From assembly GCA_964519365.1 (NCBI GenBank), contig CAZFHP010000016.1:1-30329 (forward strand): a stretch of 30,329 bases of DNA, read 5' to 3'. The notes under the pieces are model-generated. The model was not told the origin of the DNA. It worked only from the letters and a program-made list of their open reading frames with translations, and searched no databases. The translations under genes and the position numbers were made by a program. Source of the DNA: CAZFHP01 sp964519365. Its GTDB lineage: Bacteria > Babelota > Babeliae > Babelales > RVW-14. Of this stretch, positions 7,687-15,958 are shown piece by piece; positions within the stretch are counted from its first letter, which is position 1; the number at the start of each line of letters is the position of its first letter.

Positions 7687-9187
7687 AAGCAAGATGTTTT
7701 TTGAGTAACTCTTGAATAATTTTTGGGTTGCCTTTGCCCTTAGTCTCTTTCATGGCTTGGCCAACAAGAAACTTAAATACACGTTCGTTTCCTGCTCTAT
7801 ATTTTTCGACATTATCTGGATTTTGCTCGATAATACTCAGGATTATTTTTTCGAGTTCTTCTGACGAGCCTATTTGTTCTAAGTTTTTGTCTTTGATAAT
7901 TGCGATAGGCGATTTACCTGTTGTCGCTAGTTCTGCAAAAACTGTTTGAGCGGCTTTACTGTTAATAACCCCGTTATCTAGTTCAAGAATAAGTTCGCCT
8001 AAGTATTCTGGCGTAATTTTTGCTTGTTCAACTAATTGTTCAAGTGTGAGCTTTTGTTCTTTTAAGTATCCAAGCACGTCTCGTAAAATCCAGTTGCTTG
8101 CTTGCTTTGGTTTGTCGCATGCTTTGACTGTTTGTTCGTAAAAGTCGGCTAATAAACGATTACTTGTTACGATCTCAGATTCGTATGGAGAAAGATTATA
8201 GTCTTGTTCTAATCGTTTACGTTTTGTGTGTGGTAATTCGGGTAAGCTTTCGCGTGTTTTTTGTATCCATGTATCTTCGATAAGAAGTTTTGGCAAGTCT
8301 GGTTCGACGAAATAACGATAATCGTTCCCCTCTTCTTTGGAACGCATGAAATATGTTTGATTTTTTTTGCTATCCCACAAGCGTGTTTCTTGAGTAAGCT
8401 TTTCTCCTGCTTCAAGCATAGAAATTTGACGTTCTATTTCGTATTCTATTGCTTGGGTAATAAACTTAAACGAATTAATATTTTTAAGCTCTATCCGCGT
8501 GCCAAGTTGTGTCTCTGTTTTTTTCTTAACAGAGATATTAACGTCTGCTCGAAACGACCCTTGGTCCATGTTTGCATCGCTAATATCTAAATAACGCACA
8601 AGTGTGTGCAAATTTTCAAGATATGCTCGTGCTTCATGTGAGCTTGCAATATCAGGGTAGCTAACGATTTCTAATAATGGCGTGCCGGCCCTGTTAAGAT
8701 CAACCCAACTTTTACCTGTTGTGCTGTGAATGTTTTTTCCGGCATCTTCTTCCATGTGAATTCTTAAAACTCGAACCTTTTTTTCTTGTCCCTGATCGTT
8801 AGAGATAAAAACGTGTCCTTCGTAACAAATGGGTTTTTTGTCTTGAGTAATTTGATAGTTTTTGGGTAAGTCAGGATAAAAATAGTGTTTACGATCGAAT
8901 TCTGATTCTTGTGTAATGCTACAGTTGGTTGCAAGTCCGAGCATAATGGCATAATCAACGACTTTTTTATTTAAAACGGGGAGAGTTCCTGGATAGCCGG
9001 AGCATATGTAACAAATGTTCGCGTTAGGAGTGTCGCCAAATCTATTTGGGCAACTGCAAAATATTTTTGTTTTTGTTTTGAGTTGAACGTGAACTTCTAT
9101 ACCAATTGTTGCTTCGTAATCAGGATAGTTTATAAGAATACTACTCTTTTTTTGTATGCTTTTTCCCTGCGCATTATTTTTTTGCAT
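7685..9187 (-). CDS. gatB: Asp-tRNA(Asn)/Glu-tRNA(Gln) amidotransferase subunit B
   Basis: GatB, 500 residues, binds the mischarged tRNA and phosphorylates its Glu or Asp side chain before amidation by GatA-supplied ammonia. Typical blocks are visible: GIEVHVQLKTKTKIFCSC, FGDTPNANICYIC, GYPGTLPVLN, HYFYPDLPKNYQITQ, the HMEEDAGK segment and a C-terminal YqeY-like tail with VGQAMKETKGKGNPKI. It starts with a ~20-residue lysine-rich extension before the core. It lies 10 bases downstream of rng in the same direction; gatA and gatC are not in the window. Its presence implies that Asn-tRNA and/or Gln-tRNA is made by the indirect route. Confidence 0.96.
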   Translation of the reverse strand: MQKNNAQGKSIQKKSSILINYPDYEATIGIEVHVQLKTKTKIFCSCPNRFGDTPNANICYICSGYPGTLPVLNKKVVDYAIMLGLATNCSITQESEFDRKHYFYPDLPKNYQITQDKKPICYEGHVFISNDQGQEKKVRVLRIHMEEDAGKNIHSTTGKSWVDLNRAGTPLLEIVSYPDIASSHEARAYLENLHTLVRYLDISDANMDQGSFRADVNISVKKKTETQLGTRIELKNINSFKFITQAIEYEIERQISMLEAGEKLTQETRLWDSKKNQTYFMRSKEEGNDYRYFVEPDLPKLLIEDTWIQKTRESLPELPHTKRKRLEQDYNLSPYESEIVTSNRLLADFYEQTVKACDKPKQASNWILRDVLGYLKEQKLTLEQLVEQAKITPEYLGELILELDNGVINSKAAQTVFAELATTGKSPIAIIKDKNLEQIGSSEELEKIILSIIEQNPDNVEKYRAGNERVFKFLVGQAMKETKGKGNPKIIQELLKKHLA

Positions 9188-9197
9188 AAGCGTATCC

Positions 9198-10718
9198 TTA
9201 TTTTATAAGATTTACCGTAAACTGTGTTCCTTCAAGTTTTTCGTTTCCTTCAAGTATAATTTTACAGCGAAGTTTTTTTTCTAGCTCGAGAATTGATTTA
9301 TATTCGTTATGGACCAAGTAATCGAATACTTTTAATGGGCTTGAAAGAACAACTGATCCTGTAATATTTTTTCGAATAACGTCTTCTTTAAACTGTTTGA
9401 GAATTTCAAAGCTATTGGTAGAAATTGATCTGACGTAGCCATTTGCGCTACACATTGGGCATACATGTGTAAGTTGTTGAACTAATGTTTTTCCTGAGCG
9501 CTTTCGTGTCATTTGAACAATACCAAACTCTGAAACTTTCAAAGTTACAGACTGGTATTTATCGCGTTCTTTTAATGTTTTTTCAAAAAACCGAGAAAGT
9601 TTTTGACGATTATTCGCTGTAGACATATCGATAAAATCGATGACAATTAAGCCGCCAATATTTCGTAATCTTAGCTGAGTAACGATTTCATCTGCTGCTT
9701 CTAAGTTGGTTTGTAAAATTGTCTCGGCAAGACTTTTTGAGCCGATAAATTTTCCAGTGTTGACGTCAATAACAGTCATAGCTTCTGTTGATTCGATAAT
9801 TAAAGAACCTCCAGATTTAAGTAATACTTTTTTTTGTAATGCTTTGTCTATTTGTTTGTCGACATTGTACGTATCAAAAAGTGGAGGTGGTTCCTGATAA
9901 AACATAACTTTGCGTGCGAGCTCGGGCGTGAAGCTTTTGACAAATTTGCAAATAGCCTGTTGGTCACTTTTATCATCGGTGATTACTGTTTCTACGTCAT
10001 CATCTAGGTGATCTCTTATAACTCGTAATGATAATGGTAAGTCTTCGTAAATTTTTTCACTAGGGTGAGCACGTTTAAATTTTTTGCAGATAGATTTCCA
10101 TGATGATACAAGAAAGGCCAGATCTTTTTTTAGATCTTTTTGTTGTCGATTCTCTGCGGTTGTTCTAACAATTGCTCCCATTCCTGCAGGTAAGCACTGG
10201 GTTACGATTTCTTTAAGTCGTGTGCGTTCGTCTCGATCCTCGATTTTTTTTGACACACCAACTTGAGGAATATTTGGCATAAGGACAACGAACTTGCCGG
10301 GTAACGTAAAACAGGTTGTAAGTTTTGCCCCTTTTTCATGAATGGGTTCTTTTATTACTTGAACAAGAACATCTTCATTTTCGTTAAAAATCTTACTTAT
10401 ATCAAGTGATGTCTTTATTTCTCGAGCGCTGAATTCTTCTCGTTCGCCATCTTTGTTTTGAAGTGCTTCTAAAACTCGTTCGGTTGCCAAAGCGCGATCT
10501 ATTTCTGTAATATGTAAAAAACCAGCTTTGCTTTGTCCAATATCAACAAAGGCTGTTTGAATGCCGGGCAATATTTTTGATATCCGCCCTTTAAAAAAGC
10601 ATCGTTCTAAATAATCTTTGCTTTTTGCATCGAAGAAAATATCTTGCAATTTTCCATTTTTTAAAATTGCGACACGAGTTTGCCAAATTTCTTGATTAAT
10701 CAGTATTTTTTTTGTCAT
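9198..10718 (-). CDS. rng: Ribonuclease G/E family
   Basis: An endoribonuclease for rRNA maturation and mRNA turnover. 506 residues is the RNase G size, without the long C-terminal scaffold of RNase E. An N-terminal S1 domain contains GRISKILPGIQTAFVDIGQS. The two metal-binding aspartates of the DNase I-like part are D318 (TVIDVNTGKF) and D361 (LIVIDFIDM). The zinc-link cysteines are C420 and C423 (THVCPMCSANG). It is first in a two-gene - strand unit with gatB; the upstream region (10719-10907) is shared with the divergent lipoprotein gene and should hold promoters for both. Confidence 0.95.
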   Translation of the reverse strand: MTKKILINQEIWQTRVAILKNGKLQDIFFDAKSKDYLERCFFKGRISKILPGIQTAFVDIGQSKAGFLHITEIDRALATERVLEALQNKDGEREEFSAREIKTSLDISKIFNENEDVLVQVIKEPIHEKGAKLTTCFTLPGKFVVLMPNIPQVGVSKKIEDRDERTRLKEIVTQCLPAGMGAIVRTTAENRQQKDLKKDLAFLVSSWKSICKKFKRAHPSEKIYEDLPLSLRVIRDHLDDDVETVITDDKSDQQAICKFVKSFTPELARKVMFYQEPPPLFDTYNVDKQIDKALQKKVLLKSGGSLIIESTEAMTVIDVNTGKFIGSKSLAETILQTNLEAADEIVTQLRLRNIGGLIVIDFIDMSTANNRQKLSRFFEKTLKERDKYQSVTLKVSEFGIVQMTRKRSGKTLVQQLTHVCPMCSANGYVRSISTNSFEILKQFKEDVIRKNITGSVVLSSPLKVFDYLVHNEYKSILELEKKLRCKIILEGNEKLEGTQFTVNLIK

Positions 10719-10907
10719 TTATATCCATTAATAATCCGCAATAATACGCGATAACGTTCGAATTTTTACTTAGTATACCTAATTATGCCAAGAATTAAAA
10801 ATTATCAGTAGCAAATTTAGATTAATTATGATAGTTTTGTAGGCGTTTAAGAGCTCTTGGTGGAAAAGTTAGGTAAAAATCACTTATTTTTTAAGGGAGA
10901 TTTCTCT

Positions 10908-11651
10908 ATGATGACGAAAAAGATGACGGGATTATGTGCGTTGTTAGTTGCGATGGTGATGTTTTCTAGTTGTGGGAAGAAAGAAGAAAAGAAAGATACA
11001 GCGGTCGCGGCAAAAAGCAGTAAAGAATTAGCATCTGTACAAGACGTTACTGGAAAAAAAGATATTCCTGTTTACACGGTAGAAAATGAGAGCCTCCTGG
11101 ATGAAGAAGCGATATCTGATTTTGCGTTTATAGATGACAATGACGGATTTATTGAACAGCAAGACAAAGCAGAGATGGCCGTGGCTTCTGCTCAAGAGTT
11201 AGAAGATAGTGATAATGATATTGTTATGCCAATGATTAAAGAAGAGAAGAGTACAGAGGTTCTTGCATCACGAGAAGAGATGGAAGATGAAGACTTTGAA
11301 GAATTTGATCGTATTCAGTTTGAGTTTAATAGAGATAAGCCCCAAAAAGATCAACAAGGCATACTCAAGAAAAATTGCTTAAAAGCAAGTAGTGCTATAA
11401 AGCAAGGTAAAGATGTTGTTATTAGCGGACATACGTGCCAAATGGGTTCAGCTTCATATAATTTAGCACTTTCTCAAAAACGAGCAGAAGCGGTTAAAGC
11501 AGAAATGGTAAAAAATGACATTCCTGCAGACAAGATTAAAACGCTTGGTGCGGGATATGAGTCACCATTAGTATGGTCTGACAAGACAAATCGTATTGAA
11601 AAGATCAGAGAACTCTCTCCAAACAGACGGGCTGAAATCACTCTTAACTAA
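10908..11651 (+). CDS. OmpA/Pal-like peptidoglycan-associated lipoprotein
   Basis: 247 residues. A lipoprotein signal peptide ends in the lipobox FSSC (C22). An acidic, probably disordered linker of ~110 residues follows, then a C-terminal OmpA-like domain (about 130-247) with YNLALSQKRAEAV, an LGAGYESP segment and NRRAEITLN. It should tether the outer membrane to peptidoglycan. The start is ATG 10908 because of the AAGGGAGA site just before it, not the in-frame TTG at 10857. One oddity: the conserved GHTD, whose aspartate contacts diaminopimelate, reads GHTC (C177), while the partner arginine R192 is kept. It could be pal, but no tol genes are near. Confidence 0.88.
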   Translation: MMTKKMTGLCALLVAMVMFSSCGKKEEKKDTAVAAKSSKELASVQDVTGKKDIPVYTVENESLLDEEAISDFAFIDDNDGFIEQQDKAEMAVASAQELEDSDNDIVMPMIKEEKSTEVLASREEMEDEDFEEFDRIQFEFNRDKPQKDQQGILKKNCLKASSAIKQGKDVVISGHTCQMGSASYNLALSQKRAEAVKAEMVKNDIPADKIKTLGAGYESPLVWSDKTNRIEKIRELSPNRRAEITLN

Positions 11652-11685
11652 GTTTAGATATAAAGAAATTATATTGGTTTTTGTT

Positions 11686-11714
11686 ACAGGCACCCAGAAG
11701 GGTGCCTGTTTTTG
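11686..11714 (+). terminator. Intrinsic terminator after the OmpA/Pal-like gene
   Basis: A perfect 10-bp stem (ACAGGCACCC with its complement) and a 4-base loop are followed by a short T run. It separates the lipoprotein gene from grpE. Confidence 0.9.
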
Positions 11715-11757
11715 TATGAGGGGGATTATTTGGGCCGTTCTCAAACGCGAAATTTTG

Positions 11758-11766
11758 TGTTAAAAT
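11758..11766 (+). promoter_or_regulatory. Possible extended -10 promoter of grpE
   Basis: TGTTAAAAT fits an extended -10 (TGnTAnnnT) about 57 bases before the grpE start. No clear -35 is seen. The same TTGTGTTAAAATAA string occurs before the LysE-type gene (about 21142-21155), which supports a shared promoter motif. Confidence 0.35.
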
Positions 11767-11822
11767 AAAATTTACGTAAGTGGTTGTTGTTTTTATATTT
11801 TTATTACACGTAGAAAGTATTT

Positions 11823-12344
11823 GTGGAAGAAGTGAAAAAAGAAGAAGAAAAAATAAATAACGATAAACAAAAGCCAGAAGAATCATCAGAAAAGAAACTT
11901 GATAAAAACGAAGAAACGTTTAAAGAAAAATATCTTCGCTTAAACGCTGACTTTCAAAATTTTAAAAAACGCATGACCAAAGAGCGGGCTGAATGGATGC
12001 ATGTTGCTCAAGTGCATGTGTTTGAAAAGGTATTACCAGTTTTTGATGAATTTGATAGGGCTCTTACTCTTGCTCAAGAGCATTCAGAGAAGACCAAATT
12101 GCAGGATGTTCAAGTTTTACTTGATGGTTTTAAGCTTATTCAAAAAAACGCAAAAAAAATATTCAAAGAGTTAAAAATTCAAGAAATAGATACGTCGCAC
12201 GATTTTAACCCAGAACATCATGAAGCGCTTATGCAAGTAGAAAGTGATGAAAAAGAATCAGGCCAAATCGTCTGTGTATTAAGTAAGGGGTACATGCTTG
12301 ATGGGAAAGTTATTAAGCATGCTAAAGTAAGTGTTGCAAAATAA
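11823..12344 (+). CDS. grpE: GrpE, nucleotide exchange factor of DnaK
   Basis: 173 residues. A charged N-terminal stretch (1-45) is followed by the long helix with YLRLNADFQNFKKRMTKE, the four-helix segment with VLPVFDEFDRAL, and the C-terminal beta-wing (HDFNPEHHEALMQV and the final GYMLDGKVIKHAKVSVAK). These are hallmark GrpE blocks. It speeds ADP release from DnaK. The start is GTG 11823; no ATG is available in frame before the conserved part, and a second GTG lies four codons later. No CIRCE operator was seen upstream, and dnaK and dnaJ are not adjacent. Confidence 0.95.
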   Translation: MEEVKKEEEKINNDKQKPEESSEKKLDKNEETFKEKYLRLNADFQNFKKRMTKERAEWMHVAQVHVFEKVLPVFDEFDRALTLAQEHSEKTKLQDVQVLLDGFKLIQKNAKKIFKELKIQEIDTSHDFNPEHHEALMQVESDEKESGQIVCVLSKGYMLDGKVIKHAKVSVAK

Positions 12345-12463
12345 GGGTCTCTTTTCATTAATATCCAAAGTTCTTGCTTTATCTCCAATTTTGACATATA
12401 CAACTAAAAGAGGGACTTGAAATTTGTTTTTCATGAAACAAAACAAAGAAAGTTTGATGGTCT

Positions 12464-13270
12464 ATGTTTGCGACAAAAAATATTTCCGTTCTTGAACAAT
12501 CAGAACAACCAAGAAGGCGATACCTCAAAAGAAAACGTTTTAGGCGTTTCCGTCGTCGGGTCAACTTACGCAAGGGGCTTCACCTTTTGCCAAATCTTTT
12601 TACATTTGGAAATGCATTTTTTGGATTTTCGTCTATTGTTTCGGCTGCATCGGGGGATCTTGTTGCTTCAGCATATTTTATTTTACTTGGTGCCTTGATG
12701 GATATGCTTGATGGAAGAATTGCCCGTTTAATTGGTATTTCTAGCGAATTAGGGGCTCAGCTTGATTCATTGAGTGACGCTATTTCTTTTTGTTTGGCAC
12801 CTGCGTTTTTGGTATATGTATGGAAGCTTAAAACTGTTGGGTTTTTAGGTTTTTTTGCGTGTGTTCTTTTTCTTCTTGCAGGCTTATTGCGTTTAGCACG
12901 GTTTAACTTGACAAGCCAAGAGCAAAAACACTTTTTTATTGGGACCCCGTCAACGTTTGCTGGATGTTTTTTGGTGACCGTATTTCTTAATGCACGAAAT
13001 ACTTTTTTTAATCCCATGTTTTTGTTTTTGTTGCTTTGTTTTGTTATCGTGCTTGCGTATCTTATGATAAGCACTGTTCGTTTTCCAACATTCAAATATG
13101 TTCATAAAAGTAGGGTGACATTTGCAGTTGTTGTAGCAACTGCATTTGCTGCCATAATGGGACTTCTTAAGGTTTTAGTTTTTATTTTTTCGATCTATTT
13201 TATGTATGCTTTGGGAGCTTTTTTCCATTTCAAGATAACACGATCTAAAAAAAGAAGTCGTAACAGATAA
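12464..13270 (+). CDS. pssA: CDP-diacylglycerol--serine O-phosphatidyltransferase
   Basis: 268 residues. An inner-membrane enzyme joining CDP-diacylglycerol and serine to phosphatidylserine, the precursor of phosphatidylethanolamine. The CDP-alcohol phosphatidyltransferase motif is complete: D80, D83-G84, A87-R88, G97, D101, D105. About six to seven membrane segments follow the start LLPNLFTFGNAFFGF. The first ~38 residues are strikingly basic (RRRYLKRKRFRRFRRR), perhaps to hold the lipid head groups. The ribosome-binding site is weak at ATG 12464. No psd gene is in view. Confidence 0.9.
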   Translation: MFATKNISVLEQSEQPRRRYLKRKRFRRFRRRVNLRKGLHLLPNLFTFGNAFFGFSSIVSAASGDLVASAYFILLGALMDMLDGRIARLIGISSELGAQLDSLSDAISFCLAPAFLVYVWKLKTVGFLGFFACVLFLLAGLLRLARFNLTSQEQKHFFIGTPSTFAGCFLVTVFLNARNTFFNPMFLFLLLCFVIVLAYLMISTVRFPTFKYVHKSRVTFAVVVATAFAAIMGLLKVLVFIFSIYFMYALGAFFHFKITRSKKRSRNR

Positions 13271-13356
13271 AAACTTTCATGTTATTTTTTTTTCAATCTG
13301 ATAGACTAGCGATGTTATTCATACTAAGAAAGTAAGACTTGATAGGGAGATGTTAC

Positions 13357-14991
13357 ATGAGGTCTGACAATAAACTATTTGTATTTATGTTGTTGGTTGT
13401 TGTTTTGGTTGCGAGTACAAGCTTTTATGCTTTCTATAAAAACGAATGTGTGCTATCAAAGATTCACTCTGAGCAGCGGATAACACAGCAATCGCTTGCA
13501 AAAATTTTACACAAAGAAAAACAAATAGGGCTTCAAAAGTCTGTAGGTCAATTTAATACGAAAAAAGTATCAGGGTCATGGTTGGATGTTCAAAAAAAAG
13601 TAAAAGACTCTGTTGTTCAAATATTTACCGATGTTAATGCGTTTAATTGGCTTGAACCCTATAAAACGCCAGCTCAAGGTGAAGGTGCGGGGAGTGGCTT
13701 TTTTATTAACGCTCAGGGAAATATTGTTACAAATTATCATGTTGTTGCTCAGGCAGTAAACGTTCACATTCAAATTCCTACATTTGGGATGGAGCGTTTT
13801 GATGCAGATATTATTGGGGCAAGCCCAGAACGAGATATAGCGCTTTTAAAAGTTACCGATGAAGCGCTTAAAAAAATTCAGGAAAAACTTAAGCCGATAC
13901 CATTTCTTGAGTTAGGAGATTCGGATCATATTTTGCGTTCGCAAGAAGTTCTTGCCCTGGGTTACCCTCTAGGTCAAACGCGACTTAAAAGCACATTGGG
14001 TATTGTTAGTGGCCGTGAACGTCTAGGGTACTTTGGGTATATTCAGGTGACAACACCACTAAACCCTGGTAATTCTGGCGGTCCGGCATTAAATGTCCAA
14101 GGGGATGTTATTGGGATTAATTCACGTAGTGTTTTAGAAGCGCAGAATGTTGGATATATTATTCCTATAAACGAAGTTAAAACGGCACTTAAAGATTTAT
14201 ATCATGTTCAGATACTTAGAAAACCAACGCTTGGGTGTTTATTTACGTGGGCAACTCCAGAGCTTGTCGAATATTTAGGCAACCCTGGTGACGGTGGCTG
14301 GTACATAGCAAAAGTATTTGAAAATACACTTTTAGAAGAAGCAGGTGTTCAAGCAGATGATATGCTTTATGAAATTAATGGGCATAGAATAGATCGTCAT
14401 GGTGAACTAGACGTTCCGTGGAGTGAAGATAAAGTTTCTTTGTTTGAACTTCTTAATCGTTACACGATTGGAGATACGATTGATCTTTTGGTATATCGCA
14501 AAGGGAAACCCCTTACGTTTAGTTTTAAACTTGCGCATAAATATTTACCAGCAATTCGTATGGTATATTCTGAATTTGAAAAAGAAATGACTGGTTATGA
14601 AGTATTTGGGGGTATGGTTGTCATGAACCTTACGCTTAATCATATTGGCCATTTGATTTCAAAAGTTCCTGCTTTGGTCAAATATGGGCGCATTGAAAAT
14701 CAGCAAAAGCCTGCCGTTGTTATCACCCATGTTTTACCAAATTCTCAAGCAGCTAAAGCCAAGGTTCTTTCTCCTGGGGAAGTTATACAAGAGGTAAATG
14801 GAGAGAAAATAGAAACGCTTGATGATTTTAGACAAGCTGTTATAAAAAGCAAAAACGATGGATATCTGACAGTTAAGACAAGCGAAGATCTGTATGGTGC
14901 TTTGTCACTTGAAAAGATTATTAACGACGAGCCCTTATTTGCCTCAAGATATTTCTACACACAATCAAAGTTACTTGAAAAACTGGTATAA
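13357..14991 (+). CDS. HtrA/DegP-type periplasmic serine protease
   Basis: 544 residues. An N-terminal hydrophobic segment (8-26) acts as signal or anchor. A trypsin-like domain has the triad H128 (VTNYHVV), D160 (ERDIALLKV) and S240 (NPGNSGGPAL). Two PDZ-like domains follow, about 300-390 (with EAGVQADDMLYEINGHRID) and 450-520 (ITHVLPNSQAAKAKVLSPGE). It should degrade or refold damaged envelope proteins. ATG 13357 is chosen over the TTG at 13339 because AGGGAGA lies at 13344-13350. It leads a group with two small secreted Cys-rich proteins and tlyA; the next start is 4 bases after its stop. Such proteases can be released by host-associated bacteria. Confidence 0.93.
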   Translation: MRSDNKLFVFMLLVVVLVASTSFYAFYKNECVLSKIHSEQRITQQSLAKILHKEKQIGLQKSVGQFNTKKVSGSWLDVQKKVKDSVVQIFTDVNAFNWLEPYKTPAQGEGAGSGFFINAQGNIVTNYHVVAQAVNVHIQIPTFGMERFDADIIGASPERDIALLKVTDEALKKIQEKLKPIPFLELGDSDHILRSQEVLALGYPLGQTRLKSTLGIVSGRERLGYFGYIQVTTPLNPGNSGGPALNVQGDVIGINSRSVLEAQNVGYIIPINEVKTALKDLYHVQILRKPTLGCLFTWATPELVEYLGNPGDGGWYIAKVFENTLLEEAGVQADDMLYEINGHRIDRHGELDVPWSEDKVSLFELLNRYTIGDTIDLLVYRKGKPLTFSFKLAHKYLPAIRMVYSEFEKEMTGYEVFGGMVVMNLTLNHIGHLISKVPALVKYGRIENQQKPAVVITHVLPNSQAAKAKVLSPGEVIQEVNGEKIETLDDFRQAVIKSKNDGYLTVKTSEDLYGALSLEKIINDEPLFASRYFYTQSKLLEKLV

Positions 14992-14995
14992 ACTT

Positions 14996-15415
14996 ATGAA
15001 AATAATTACAAAAGTTTGTTTAGTGTTTGTGTTATTATTATTCGCTAACACACAGAATAATCTATCTGCTATGCAGCAAAATAATAAAGACTGCGTTGTC
15101 ATAAATATTGGGTTGCCCGAAGGGACGGGGCAATGTCTTTATTGTTGGAAATCGCATGTTTTTGGCGAAATGCTTAATGATGTTTTGTGTATTTGTTTTG
15201 AATGTTTAAAAACGAAAAAAGATTTATGTATTTCTAGTGATACATTTGATGGTGACTTTGAAATGCGAGATTTGGAAAAACGAGGTTATTGTTCAGCAAT
15301 TATGGAATGCTTTAGACTTTGTTGTCTTCAAGGCTTGCCTCCGTGTTTAGATTCGATAAGAAAATTATTATGGGGGAATAAGCATAGACATCATCGAAAG
15401 ATTAAACGTTCTTAG
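14996..15415 (+). CDS. Small secreted cysteine-rich protein, possible degenerate zinc finger
   Basis: 139 residues starting at ATG 14996, 4 bases after the htrA stop. Residues 1-25 are a signal peptide ending NNLSA. The mature part has C47-x2-C50 and, 15 residues on, C65-x-C67-x2-C70 and C78, the spacing of a partial RING or treble-clef zinc site. A second group of cysteines follows around 99-117 (GYCSAIMECFRLCCLQG). The C-terminal 12 residues are strongly basic (KHRHHRKIKRS). I do not recognise a family. Its place beside the RING-H2 protein, with similar size, export and cysteine content, suggests that they are related in function. Confidence 0.75.
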   Translation: MKIITKVCLVFVLLLFANTQNNLSAMQQNNKDCVVINIGLPEGTGQCLYCWKSHVFGEMLNDVLCICFECLKTKKDLCISSDTFDGDFEMRDLEKRGYCSAIMECFRLCCLQGLPPCLDSIRKLLWGNKHRHHRKIKRS

Positions 15416-15425
15416 GGGTATAAGC

Positions 15426-15941
15426 GTGGGACAAAGGGTTCTGAGTTTTTGTTTTACTTTTTTTATTGCTTTCAGTAGTTTTGCGTGCTTTGGGGGAGAA
15501 GAATCTTTTGATGATAATAGAGCCTGTGTTTCTTGTCACAGACAATTTGATTTAGAATCTTCTGATGGCGCCAGTATTATTAAGCTTACGTGTAATCATA
15601 GATTTCACCAAGAATGCTTTCTTTGTTTTTATCGATCAAAATGGTGTTGCCAGCGTTTGCAGTGTCCTAAATGCAGGAAAAGAATTTATTTAGACACGTG
15701 TGTGTCTCTTTCAAGGGTTTTGAATTTTGGGGGTAACTTAAGATGCTTTATTTGTGCCAAGCGTTTTTCTCGAGATGCGAGAACAGTGCTTGTATCTCAA
15801 AACAAACACGCACATTTTGAGTGTTATCTTAGGTATGATCCGCCAAGTCCGTGTATTGTTAAGACAGCTGTTGGGTGTTGTTGCTTTGCATGTGTGTCTC
15901 TTATTCTTAGTTATTTGTCTATTCGTAATCTGGTGCAATAA
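15426..15941 (+). CDS. Secreted RING-H2 finger protein (putative E3 ubiquitin ligase effector)
   Basis: 171 residues from GTG 15426. Residues 1-20 form a signal peptide. A complete RING-H2 follows with spacing C34-x2-C37-x18-C56-x-H58-x2-H61-x2-C64-x15-C80-x2-C83 (LTCNHRFHQEC and CPKC). A second half-site has C107-x2-C110 and H128-x-H130-x2-C133. A Cys-rich hydrophobic segment (146-166) near the end is a likely membrane anchor. RING-H2 domains are eukaryotic recruiters of E2-ubiquitin; bacteria lack a ubiquitin system in nearly all cases, so a host target is inferred. It sits 10 bases after the Cys-rich gene and 17 before tlyA. Confidence 0.85.
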   Translation: MGQRVLSFCFTFFIAFSSFACFGGEESFDDNRACVSCHRQFDLESSDGASIIKLTCNHRFHQECFLCFYRSKWCCQRLQCPKCRKRIYLDTCVSLSRVLNFGGNLRCFICAKRFSRDARTVLVSQNKHAHFECYLRYDPPSPCIVKTAVGCCCFACVSLILSYLSIRNLVQ

Positions 15942-15958
15942 TAAAAGAAGAGATAAGT

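Noticed and set aside
8261..8590. Open frame of 109 codons opposite gatB
   Set aside because: It is antisense to a well-supported gatB, has no ribosome-binding site, and its product resembles nothing.
11715..11822. CIRCE operator upstream of grpE
   Set aside because: No TTAGCACTC-N9-GAGTGCTAA pattern or near match is present.
12417..12698. Open frame overlapping the start of pssA in another frame
   Set aside because: The pssA frame holds the conserved membrane segments and motif; this one is a shadow with no family features.
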